A DNA stretch of 64,000 bases, taken from assembly GCA_964618455.1 (NCBI GenBank), contig CAZUAQ010000004.1:62001-126000 (forward strand), in the 5' to 3' direction. The notes beneath the pieces are model-generated. The model was not told the DNA's origin, did no database searches, and saw nothing but the letters and a program-made list of their open reading frames with translations. A program made the position numbers and the translations under genes. The stretch's first letter is position 1, and the number at the start of each line of letters is the position of its first letter. Shown one piece after another: positions 27,477-35,146 of the stretch. This stretch comes from CAZUAQ01 sp964618455 (lineage in GTDB: Bacteria > Planctomycetota > Phycisphaerae > UBA1845 > PWPN01).

Positions 27477-28526
27477 ATGCCAGTAAGATGCCAGAAACCG
27501 GCAAGCCGTCGCCTTTCCGCATTCACCCTCATTGAGATCCTGGTGGTCGTGGGCATCATCGCCCTGCTGGTTGCCGTCCTCATCCCTTCCCTGGCCGCCG
27601 CCCGCGACAAGGCACGCAAGATCCAGTGCCTCTCTTACCTTCAGCAGCTTGGCCGTGCGTTTCACAGCTATTCGGTGAGTGAGAAGGGATATCTCAACAG
27701 CGGGCTTTTCGATCCCCGCCTCGGCGCGAACTACCCCGCCACGGTGACCGACCTGAAGGTGATCGGCCTGGACCGCGTCGGCTGGGTGGCGGACGTCCTT
27801 CGCACGACCAAGGCGCATCCTGCCGACATGTTGTGCCCGACGAACATCGCCGAGACTTCGAAGGCCTTTGCGGATCTTCCGCCGGGCGCGCTGTCAGGCG
27901 GCGAATACGACCGACTGGTCGAAAAGGGCATCAACACGAACTACTGCCAGAGCTGGTACATGGGTCTGTCCGAGCCCACGTGGAAGTCGAACCTGTATGA
28001 GCTGGAACTCCGCTACTCCGGCACGGATCAGCAGAATGTCGGCCCGCTCGAACTGTCGAGCATGGCCCGGGTCAATCCGTCACGCGTACCGCTTCTGTGC
28101 GACGGGCGCAGCGACCCCGGTCCGACCGGTGACATCGTCAAGCTTCCCGACGGGCGGCAACTTCGTGCGGCCAAGAACGTGACCGACGGCCCCCGGCTCT
28201 GGCCGATGCCGGGCGGTCTCCTTCGCCCGGTGGGCGGAGGCATTCGCGGCGGTGTCGTGGATCACGAGGACTTCGGCGTCTGGCACGGGCGAACACGGCT
28301 GATCAGCCGGCACGTGAACGCGCAGTACAGCATGGGAAACGTCCTGCTCGCCGATGGCCATGCCGCCACATTTCGCGATATCTACACCTGGGACAACGGC
28401 GACGGCTCCCAGGCCCGCGAGAAGCACACCGACGGACATCTGGATAATTACGATCTTGAAGGCAAAGTCTTTGACGGCGTGATCTCGCTCGGTCGCCGAA
28501 GCGAACATCCGCGCGTCAAACGATAG
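27477..28526 (+). CDS. Pseudopilin-like secreted protein (prepilin-type N-terminus)
   Basis: Protein of 349 residues starting with a basic leader and the prepilin cleavage/methylation motif FTLIEILVVVGIIALLVAVLIPSL, which also forms the membrane helix. The large C-terminal part includes HVNAQYSMGNVLLADGHAA, the H-x-n-DG ending typical of the very abundant planctomycete pseudopilin-like family (relatives of DUF1559). Processing by a type IV prepilin peptidase is expected. Function is unknown; family members are thought to sit in the envelope, possibly as minor pseudopilins. AGAGG lies nine bases before the ATG. It stands between two propeller-like secreted proteins in the same direction. Confidence 0.85.
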   Translation: MPVRCQKPASRRLSAFTLIEILVVVGIIALLVAVLIPSLAAARDKARKIQCLSYLQQLGRAFHSYSVSEKGYLNSGLFDPRLGANYPATVTDLKVIGLDRVGWVADVLRTTKAHPADMLCPTNIAETSKAFADLPPGALSGGEYDRLVEKGINTNYCQSWYMGLSEPTWKSNLYELELRYSGTDQQNVGPLELSSMARVNPSRVPLLCDGRSDPGPTGDIVKLPDGRQLRAAKNVTDGPRLWPMPGGLLRPVGGGIRGGVVDHEDFGVWHGRTRLISRHVNAQYSMGNVLLADGHAATFRDIYTWDNGDGSQAREKHTDGHLDNYDLEGKVFDGVISLGRRSEHPRVKR

Positions 28527-28575
28527 GCCGCGTGAACTCCATTCACGCGTGCTCGAGGAAGGAAAGGAAACCAAC

Positions 28576-30036
28576 ATGTCGATGCGTACCGGCATCATCG
28601 TCTGTCTCTTCATCGCGACGACCACGCACCCGCTTCAGGCTGCCGACCCCGAGACGATCGATCTCTTCGGGCAGCGCTACCGCGTTCAGCGGTTCGACTA
28701 TTCGCAGGAGATCACGTTTCCCAATCCGCATGAGGATGATTTCCTTCCGGATACCGTCAATCTCATCGAGTCGGAAGCCGTCGCGTGGCTCGGCAACAAC
28801 CGCATGCTCGTGACCACAAGCGAAACGGCATCGATCACCTACGAGAATTTCATCGTGGAAGTCACGGTCAATACCGACGTCCACGGGAACGTGACGGGGC
28901 TCGAATTCCTGCAGCCTTCGCCGCTGCTGGGCGGACGTCACGTGGTGATTAACGATACCTTCCCGGCCGGCTTCCCCCTGTTCGGATTGGCTCATCCGTT
29001 CGACCTGGACGTCAGCGGCGTGGCGGTCAATCCTGGGTCATCCGGCCTGGCCCCGGGCGGCCTGCTGGTCGCCGAGGGGAAGTCGCAGACGATCAAGGGC
29101 TATGTCTACGATCCGACGAACCCGAACATCCCCGCCGACGCCACCGACCACGCCAGCAACTTCCTCGGCGATTTCAATCTCCTGGATCCCGCCGAGTTCG
29201 ATATTGAAGACATGGTCGTCGTCCCGGGCTTTGCCGTGCCGGGGGAATATGGCGTGGATGCCCAGAACCCTCAGCCGGTCGATCTCCTGTTTGCCCTCGA
29301 CCAGGAATGTGACCCGCCCTGCGGACCGTCACCGTCCATCGAAGTATTCGACCTGGCCGGCGGCTATCGCGGTGGATTCCTCATCGGTGCCAACGTCAAT
29401 CCCGATGCGGTGGGCGACCCCAAAGCCGTAGCGTATCTCCCTGATGGCCCCACTTCTCCCGCGTCGTTTCAGGGCAAAGGCGGTGTGCTCATCGTTGTCT
29501 ATGATGACGAAGGGCCGGGCATCCATGCATTCGATCTGCTGGGCAACGAGATTGACCTCGCCGATCCCGGAGATCCCTTCGAGCCTGCCTACCACCCGCT
29601 GACCGACGACGGCACACCGTTCGGTAATCCGATCCTGGACAAGGGCACGATCGTGCAGCAGCTGCAACTTGAGGCTTCCACGGCGGACCCGGACACCGGG
29701 CGTCTTTACTTCTTCCAGGAAGGGTCGGGGCTGAATGATAATTACCTGTGGATCATGACGCCGACGAATCGTGCCGGCTGCAACGGCAATGACCCGGTCT
29801 TCGACACGCACCCCGCCCCGCTGGGCGACGGCGACGTGGACGAGGATGACTTCGACCAGTTCATCACGTGCTTCACCGGCCCTGCCATTCCCGATGTGGT
29901 GCCGCCGGAGGATCCCGTCAACTGCCTCTGCTTCGATCTCAATAACGACGGTATCATCGACATGCTCGATTTCGCCCGCTACCAGCTCTGCTACAGCGGC
30001 GAAGGCGTCGAGGCGGACCCGGCCTGCGACGATTGA
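28576..30036 (+). CDS. Secreted protein with dockerin-like C-terminus
   Basis: Protein of 486 residues with signal peptide (IIVCLFIATTTHPLQA). The main body has ESEAVAWLGNNRMLVTTSE and later YFFQEGSG-type segments suggesting a phytase-like or propeller fold. The C-terminus has two Asp-rich, EF-hand-like calcium loops, DGDVDEDDFDQFITCFTGP and DLNNDGIIDMLDFARYQLC, separated by about 30 residues as in type I dockerins. In planctomycetes such tails are common without a cellulosome and may act in surface attachment. ATG 28576 with AAAGGA upstream is preferred to ATG 28549. A strong hairpin terminator follows 40 bases after the stop. Confidence 0.8.
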   Translation: MSMRTGIIVCLFIATTTHPLQAADPETIDLFGQRYRVQRFDYSQEITFPNPHEDDFLPDTVNLIESEAVAWLGNNRMLVTTSETASITYENFIVEVTVNTDVHGNVTGLEFLQPSPLLGGRHVVINDTFPAGFPLFGLAHPFDLDVSGVAVNPGSSGLAPGGLLVAEGKSQTIKGYVYDPTNPNIPADATDHASNFLGDFNLLDPAEFDIEDMVVVPGFAVPGEYGVDAQNPQPVDLLFALDQECDPPCGPSPSIEVFDLAGGYRGGFLIGANVNPDAVGDPKAVAYLPDGPTSPASFQGKGGVLIVVYDDEGPGIHAFDLLGNEIDLADPGDPFEPAYHPLTDDGTPFGNPILDKGTIVQQLQLEASTADPDTGRLYFFQEGSGLNDNYLWIMTPTNRAGCNGNDPVFDTHPAPLGDGDVDEDDFDQFITCFTGPAIPDVVPPEDPVNCLCFDLNNDGIIDMLDFARYQLCYSGEGVEADPACDD

Positions 30037-30076
30037 ATCGCGCCGGGATAATCAAGTCCCCATGTGTATAGAAGAC

Positions 30077-30105
30077 GGGCTCGCCAGAATCTGGCGAGCC
30101 CTTTT
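30077..30105. terminator. Bidirectional hairpin terminator
   Basis: GGGCTCGCC (30077-30085) and GGCGAGCCC (30093-30101) are perfect inverted arms; extra A-T pairs extend the stem up to the loop. TTTT follows on plus. It lies between the dockerin-like gene (plus) and the aldo/keto reductase (minus), which converge here, so it can serve both. Confidence 0.85.
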
Positions 30106-30135
30106 CATAGGATTGGTGTCGTCAGCGCTGCGCTT

Positions 30136-31035
30136 CTACGACCGGATCTCCATCCGCTCGACGCGTTTCAGAACATCATCGAGGTGGCGCGGCATGCTGA
30201 AGCCGATGGTGAACCCGCTCAGGTACGGGCGGGTCATCGCGAAGCGGAGCGACGTCTCGATCCGCTCGTTGGTCTTGAACTCGCCCTCGCCCATGATCTT
30301 CATCCCGTAGACCGCCTTGCCGGATTCGTGCATCTTCTTCAGCACCTTCTCGACCTTGGGGATGTCCTCGACCTTGTTGACGTCCATCTTCACGGCGTAC
30401 GGATTGATGCGGGCCAGGTCGACCTCGACCCACGGCTCCTCGGAGGCGGTCTTGAGCGCCTCGAACGTGTGGCACGAGCAGCCGACCGCGCGAATCACGC
30501 CTTTTTCCTTGTACTCGCTCAGCACGTCCATGCAGCCGCGCATCTTGACGTTCCAATCGCCGTCGAGCATGCAGTGCAGCAGCACGATATCGATGTAATC
30601 GGTGCCCATCTCCTTGCGGAACCGCTCAATGTCCTCACGAACGCCCTTGGCGTCCTTGGCACGCGTCTTGGAGGTGATGACCACCTTGTCGCGCTGAATC
30701 TCCTTCAGCGTGGCCGCCACGTGCGGGTGCGTCTTGTACATGTCGGCGGTGTCCCACCACTTCACACCCGAGTCGATGCCGTGGCGGAACAGCTTGACCA
30801 TGCCGTCGATGCCCTGCCGCTTCTGCTCGCTGCCGCCCAGCGTGCCGGTGCCGATCGACAGCCGCGACGGCTTGATGCCCGTCTTGGCCAGCGACATCAC
30901 GTCGTTGGCTTTGCGGATGGTTGTCGAAGCGGGAACGGCCGCCGTTTTCGGCTCCGCCCAGAGCGGCGTGGTGAGGGTCGCTCCGGCCACGGCGGCGGTT
31001 TTCTGCAAGAACGATCGTCGATCCATGGAAGACAT
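30136..31035 (-). CDS. Tat-exported aldo/keto reductase
   Basis: Protein of 299 residues. The N-terminus DRRSFLQKTAAVAGATL is a twin-arginine signal, so the folded protein is exported with its cofactor. The barrel has the AKR tetrad: Asp and Tyr in WWDTADMY, Lys in VVITSKTR, His in IVLLHC. The last helices contain GFTIGFSMPRHLDDVL. NADPH-dependent carbonyl or sugar reduction is expected; the substrate is unknown. AAAGGA seven bases before ATG 31035 supports the start. Exported AKRs of this type are common in Planctomycetota near sugar isomerases, and one such gene diverges here. Confidence 0.87.
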   Translation of the reverse strand: MSSMDRRSFLQKTAAVAGATLTTPLWAEPKTAAVPASTTIRKANDVMSLAKTGIKPSRLSIGTGTLGGSEQKRQGIDGMVKLFRHGIDSGVKWWDTADMYKTHPHVAATLKEIQRDKVVITSKTRAKDAKGVREDIERFRKEMGTDYIDIVLLHCMLDGDWNVKMRGCMDVLSEYKEKGVIRAVGCSCHTFEALKTASEEPWVEVDLARINPYAVKMDVNKVEDIPKVEKVLKKMHESGKAVYGMKIMGEGEFKTNERIETSLRFAMTRPYLSGFTIGFSMPRHLDDVLKRVERMEIRS

Positions 31036-31247
31036 GAGCCCATCCTTTCGTTAGATTTCCGAATATTGCCTATTATGGTAGCCCTGAAGTCGGATTGACA
31101 AGTCAAAATCGGGGCAATCCGGCGATTCCCGACCCGCGGCTTCGGGAATCCGCTGGACGTGCGTTCAATGCGTATTAGAATCGCAACAAACACCCAAATC
31201 TTCGACGACATGAATCCGCCACAAAAGCCGATTGCGAAGGGAGTCCA

Positions 31248-32012
31248 ATGCAGATCGCCGTTCAGCTATATACCGTCCGGGAACAACTGGCCAAGGATTA
31301 CGCGGGCACGCTGAAGCGCGTCAGCGACATCGGCTACACCCACGCCGAACTGGCGGGTCTCGACGGCCACTCCGCCGCCGAGGTCGAGGCGATGCTCGCC
31401 GACACCGGGCTGACGCCGATCGCGATGCACTGTCTCATCGAGCAGCTCGAGGCCGACGTCAACCGGGCGATCGACGACGTGAAGACGCTGGGTGTCGACT
31501 ACCTTGTCTGCCCCTATCTCCCGGAGGAGCGGCGGAAGTCCGAAGCCGACTGGATAGCGACCGCCGGCCTGCTGAACACCGTCGGGGACGCCTGCTCCAA
31601 GGCGGGCATCCAGTTCTGCTATCACCATCACAGCTTCGAGTACGAGAAGGTCGGCGAGCGGACCGGGCTCGACCTGCTGTTCGACGAGACCGATCCCAAA
31701 TGCGTCAAGGCAGAGCTGGACACGTACTGGATCCGCCATGGCGGTGAAGACCCGGTGCAGCGCATCCGGGGTATGGTGCAGCGCTGCCCGCTGATGCATT
31801 TGAAGGACATGATGGATGACGCCAACCGCTCCTTCGGCGAACTCGGCGCGGGGACGCTCGACTTCGACGCCATCTTCGACGCCGCCCGCTTCGCCGGGAC
31901 CGTCTGGGGCATCGTCGAACAGGATGTCTGCCCCGGCGACCCGCTCGACAGCCTGGCGAAGAGCTACGCGTATCTCAAACGCACGGGTCGCGTGACAGGG
32001 AAGAGCCAGTAG
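31248..32012 (+). CDS. Sugar phosphate isomerase/epimerase-family TIM barrel
   Basis: Protein of 254 residues without signal peptide, an AP-endonuclease-2-type barrel (xylose isomerase-like). Metal-binding positions are suggested by QFCYHHHSFEYEK, KAELDTYWIRHGG, PLMHLKDMMDD and IVEQDVC. Members isomerise or epimerise sugars, keto-sugars or inositols. It is the third such barrel in the window, after the two in the ThuA fusion, but it is cytoplasmic and distinct. AAGGGAG sits six bases before the ATG. It diverges from the aldo/keto reductase across 212 bases. Confidence 0.85.
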   Translation: MQIAVQLYTVREQLAKDYAGTLKRVSDIGYTHAELAGLDGHSAAEVEAMLADTGLTPIAMHCLIEQLEADVNRAIDDVKTLGVDYLVCPYLPEERRKSEADWIATAGLLNTVGDACSKAGIQFCYHHHSFEYEKVGERTGLDLLFDETDPKCVKAELDTYWIRHGGEDPVQRIRGMVQRCPLMHLKDMMDDANRSFGELGAGTLDFDAIFDAARFAGTVWGIVEQDVCPGDPLDSLAKSYAYLKRTGRVTGKSQ

Positions 32013-32049
32013 TCGCCATCATGTGAACCGAACGGTTCGAGGAGTGACC

Positions 32050-32634
32050 ATGCGTGCCCGGAATACCAACGTGGATACGTTCATAAGCCGAGCGAACACA
32101 TGGAAAGGCGAGATTCGGAAATTGAGGTCGATCCTCCTCGAATGCGGTCTCGATGAAGAGCTGAAATGGGCGAAGCCGTGCTATACCCATGAGGGAAGCA
32201 ACATCGCCATCATTCAACCCTTCAAAGCACATTGCGCGTTGATGTTCTTCAAGGGCGCGCTGCTCCAGGACACGCACGGTCTGCTCCGCAGCCAGGGCAA
32301 GAACACACAATCCGCGCTGCGGCTGGAGTTCACCAGTGAGGCCCAGATCAAGAAGACCGTGGTAAAGTCCTACGTAAAACAGGCTGTGGCGGTAGAGAAG
32401 GAAGGGCGGAAAGTCGATTTCAAAGCGAAGCACGAATTGGAGCTTCCCGAGGAGCTGACCGCCATCCTGAATAAGGACCGCAAGCTCGCAAAGGCTTTCG
32501 ACGCGCTCACGCCGGGTCGGCGCCGGGCCTACGTGCTCCACTTCACCGGCGCCAAGCAATCGAAGACACGCAACGCACGAATCGAAAAATGCATCCCAAT
32601 GATTCTCTCGGGAAAAGGCATGAGCGAACGATAG
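32050..32634 (+). CDS. YdeI-like DUF1801 protein
   Basis: Protein of 194 residues. The N-terminal part is a DUF1801 domain (LRSILLECGLDEELKWAKPCYTHEGSNIAII, FFKGALLQD). The C-terminal part is the YdeI extension, with LELPEELTAILNKDRKLAKAFDALTPGRRRAYVLHF. Bacillus YdeI is linked to antimicrobial-peptide resistance, but the molecular activity is unknown. ATG 32050 with GAGGAG five bases upstream is preferred to GTG 32023. It is 37 bases after the sugar isomerase in the same direction. Confidence 0.83.
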   Translation: MRARNTNVDTFISRANTWKGEIRKLRSILLECGLDEELKWAKPCYTHEGSNIAIIQPFKAHCALMFFKGALLQDTHGLLRSQGKNTQSALRLEFTSEAQIKKTVVKSYVKQAVAVEKEGRKVDFKAKHELELPEELTAILNKDRKLAKAFDALTPGRRRAYVLHFTGAKQSKTRNARIEKCIPMILSGKGMSER

Positions 32635-32729
32635 CCGCAGCCGACCATCAGACCGACACGACAGGCAAGTTCAATACGACATCATTCAGATGATTGCATT
32701 CATGAAAACACTTGCGCCCGCTGTCTCAC

Positions 32730-34085
32730 TCAGCGCCGCCGTTCGGGCGTGTCGGGGATTTGGCTGATCATCGCGTTCGGTTGGCCGTCGCGCTTCTTGA
32801 TCGTGAAGGCGTCGTAGATATTCCCCAGTGCCGTGCGCGCTTCGTAGCGGATTTCTTTTTCGTCGACGGTGATGATCTGGTAAAGCTGCGTGTCCTCCGC
32901 CACACGCTCCATGTTCACGCGCGGCTCGGGGTCCGCCCCGTACATCTTCGGCCCGCTGACCGACACGACGTACACCGTCCCCGCGTTCTCGGAACGCCAG
33001 CTCGTACCCTCCGTCTCGTTCTCACCGGGAAGGATCATCTCGCTCCGGCCGTAGGTGTGATCGTGGCCGGTCAACACCAGGTCCACCCGGTGCCGGTCGA
33101 GCACCGGCTTCCACAACTTCCGAAGCTTCTCGTTGTCACGCCCCTTGGCCATCGAATAGATCGGGTAGTGAAACGTCAGGATCGTCCACGTCTGCTCGTG
33201 ATCGGAAAGTACCTCCTCCATCCATTCCACCTGGTCCTCCGGGTTCTGCATCGAATTCAACGAGACAATGCGGACATTCTGGTAGTCGATGAAGTACGCC
33301 GACTCCTTCACCGGGTCCGGCCCGTTCAGCGGAAACGCGAACTGCGGCCGCCAGTAGCGCGACAGACGCCAGCGATCCTCATCGCCCTCCTTGTAGTGGT
33401 GGTACTCGTGATTGCCGGGCGTGGCGATGACGGGAATCATGCCGTTCAGCCATCCGCCCGCATGGAACCACTCGCCCCACTGGCCATCGCGCTCCGCCAC
33501 ATCAATCAGGTCGCCGGCGTGGAGCATGAACGCGGCATCGGGCACGTCCAGCGCCGCCCGACGAATCACCCGCGACCACATCGACTTCACGTCATTCTGC
33601 GCATCGCCGAAGTAGATGAAGCTGAACTTCTCCGGCTCGGCGGGGGCCGTCGTGAACTGAAACCATTCGCTGAAGTTGTTGCCGTACCCTACGCGGTAAG
33701 CGTATGTCGTGCCCGGCTCGAGATCGGTCATCTCCGCCGTGTGCAGGTGGCTCTTGTAGTGTTCGGACACGTACGGCGTCGTGACCGCTTCAAACGGCCG
33801 GCCTTTGCTCCTGAAGAGCGGACCCGCTTCGGCGAGGGCGACATCCGCCACGCCATGGGGCACGTCGGCCGACGTCCGCCACGTCACCGCCTGCGTCGTC
33901 CGCGGATCCCCCGTCCACGTCAGCACGATCCGGTCGGGAATCGGCGACGGCTGATGGGCGATCGCATCCGGTACCCGGGGGGCCGGCTCGCCCGGATCGT
34001 GCCCCCAAATCGGAGTCGCCGACGCCGAAATCAACCCCAGGACAACAATACCACTTCGCAACGTTCTTGAACTCACCGTTTTCAT
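32730..34085 (-). CDS. Secreted purple acid phosphatase
   Basis: Protein of 451 residues with signal peptide (LRSGIVVLGLISASATPIWG). It has an N-terminal fibronectin-like domain (RIVLTWTGDPRTTQAVTWRT, LEPGTTYAYRVGYG). The metallophosphatase domain with the five metal-ligand blocks follows: GDAQND, HAGDLIDV, PGNHEYHH, FHYPIYS and TGHDHTYGR. Purple acid phosphatases hydrolyse phosphate monoesters outside the cytoplasm, using a binuclear Fe-metal centre. ATG 34085 opens the signal peptide; the ribosome site AAGG directly before it is weak. It diverges from rpsU. Confidence 0.88.
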   Translation of the reverse strand: MKTVSSRTLRSGIVVLGLISASATPIWGHDPGEPAPRVPDAIAHQPSPIPDRIVLTWTGDPRTTQAVTWRTSADVPHGVADVALAEAGPLFRSKGRPFEAVTTPYVSEHYKSHLHTAEMTDLEPGTTYAYRVGYGNNFSEWFQFTTAPAEPEKFSFIYFGDAQNDVKSMWSRVIRRAALDVPDAAFMLHAGDLIDVAERDGQWGEWFHAGGWLNGMIPVIATPGNHEYHHYKEGDEDRWRLSRYWRPQFAFPLNGPDPVKESAYFIDYQNVRIVSLNSMQNPEDQVEWMEEVLSDHEQTWTILTFHYPIYSMAKGRDNEKLRKLWKPVLDRHRVDLVLTGHDHTYGRSEMILPGENETEGTSWRSENAGTVYVVSVSGPKMYGADPEPRVNMERVAEDTQLYQIITVDEKEIRYEARTALGNIYDAFTIKKRDGQPNAMISQIPDTPERRR

Positions 34086-34482
34086 CCTTCGCTCGATGTC
34101 ATGACCCACTGAACTTCCGGAAGTTTTCCGCGCCTCCGGAGCGGCATTGTAGTCCCGTTTTGTCGCGTTGTCGGCACAGGGATCAGGCGTCCAAAGAGAA
34201 CCCGGACAATCTTCATCCAACGTTTACAGTCGTATGGACAAATTGCCATAAATTATTACATGACATGACCTTACTTCCCGATAACTTCCTGCGGGCTTCG
34301 CGGCCCCGGACGTGCGGTGCCGACCCGCCCCGAGGCGGGCCACGCTGACGGCCCGGAGGCAAGGCGTTTACAGCCCCGCAGATGAAAGTTATACTGACAG
34401 GTCTTTCGGAGTTGTTGCGGAAGAAAACACTGAATTCGGGAATGGCGTCAAGACGCGGGATGATGAAAGGAACGAAGATCGC
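34086..34482. other. Divergent intergenic region holding the rpsU promoter
   Basis: About 400 bases between the phosphatase (minus) and rpsU (plus). Besides the promoter listed separately it contains a perfect GC hairpin, CCCGCC-CCGA-GGCGGG (34324-34339), 28 bases upstream of the -35 element and without a T run. A frame runs in from 34312 towards rpsU, but its residues are not S21-like before 34483. Confidence 0.4.
34367..34395 (+). promoter_or_regulatory. Strong sigma70 promoter of rpsU
   Basis: TTTACA (34367-34372) and TATACT (34390-34395) are separated by exactly 17 bases. Each matches five of six consensus positions. Transcription would start near 34402, giving a leader of about 80 bases to the rpsU ATG. 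It is the best -35/-10 pair found in the window. Confidence 0.72.
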
Positions 34483-34677
34483 ATGATCAAGGTCAAGACA
34501 CGGGGCAATGAGTCCCTGGATCAGATGCTCCGCCGCTTTAAGAAGATGTGCGAGAAGGAAGGCCTGACCAAGGAAATCAAGCGGACGAGCTACTACGAGA
34601 AGCCCAGCGAGCGCCGCCGCCGCCGGATGCGCAAGACGCAGAAGCGCGACCAGATCCGGCCGACCGGTCGTCGCTGA
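34483..34677 (+). CDS. rpsU: Ribosomal protein S21
   Basis: Protein of 64 residues, highly basic, part of the 30S subunit platform. VKTRGNESLDQMLRRFKKMCEKEG is conserved S21 sequence (shown here in two overlapping parts: VKTRGNESLDQML and RRFKKMCEKEG), and the C-terminal ERRRRRMRKTQKR tail is typical. The frame extends upstream to 34312, but only from ATG 34483 does it match S21, with AAAGGA about eleven bases before. It is monocistronic in appearance, with a strong promoter about 110 bases upstream. Confidence 0.95.
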   Translation: MIKVKTRGNESLDQMLRRFKKMCEKEGLTKEIKRTSYYEKPSERRRRRMRKTQKRDQIRPTGRR

Positions 34678-35146
34678 TCGGCGACCGACGGGAATCCCCC
34701 CGGGGCACGATCGATGTGCCGACCGGCGGGCTCCCCGAAGTGCTGTCTTGCCTGGATGAGACCGCCCTCAGGCTCATCCCACCCGCTGGTCAAGGCGGGC
34801 CTTTCCACCACGAGAAAGATTGGAATTAGTCGCGGGCGCGGACTCCCACCACGATGGCATCTCTGCTATAGTCAACGCCCTGTTTTGGGACGGTATCCGT
34901 CCCGGATCAACGGATCGACCGACTCCGAGGCGCGAGGACGGCGATCCACGGTTGGATAGCTTCGAATAACCCGAATCCAGAGTCAGCGGCGCATCCCGCG
35001 CGCATGAGGAAGACCCGGACACGAAACCCCTTCGCGTCTTCGGGACGGCGCCCGAACCGGATTCGATATCGCCTGTTAGCGTAGACGTTCTGGTGGGACA
35101 TCCAGGTAAACCGCGGACCACAGCTTTCTGCAGAAGAGGTATTCCG
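34678..35146. other. Intergenic region with hairpins and hppA leader
   Basis: About 470 bases between rpsU and hppA. Directly seen are GGATGAG...CTCATCC (around 34753-34779) and CCCGC...GCGGG (34782-34799) followed by CTTT, possible termination structure for rpsU; an extended -10 element; and after it a perfect 7-bp hairpin GGGACGG-TAT-CCGTCCC (34887-34903). The long predicted leader of about 265 bases before hppA could be structured. I match it to no known riboswitch. Confidence 0.35.
34864..34872 (+). promoter_or_regulatory. Possible extended -10 promoter of hppA
   Basis: TGCTATAGT contains a -10 hexamer TATAGT (34867-34872) with the TGn extension. The -35 region 17 bases upstream is poor. 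If used, the leader of hppA is about 265 bases and begins just before the GGGACGG hairpin. Confidence 0.35.

Noticed and set aside
28576..30036. Cellulosome involvement of the dockerin-like proteins
   Set aside because: No cohesin or scaffoldin is in the window, and such tails are widespread on planctomycete secreted proteins without cellulosomes.
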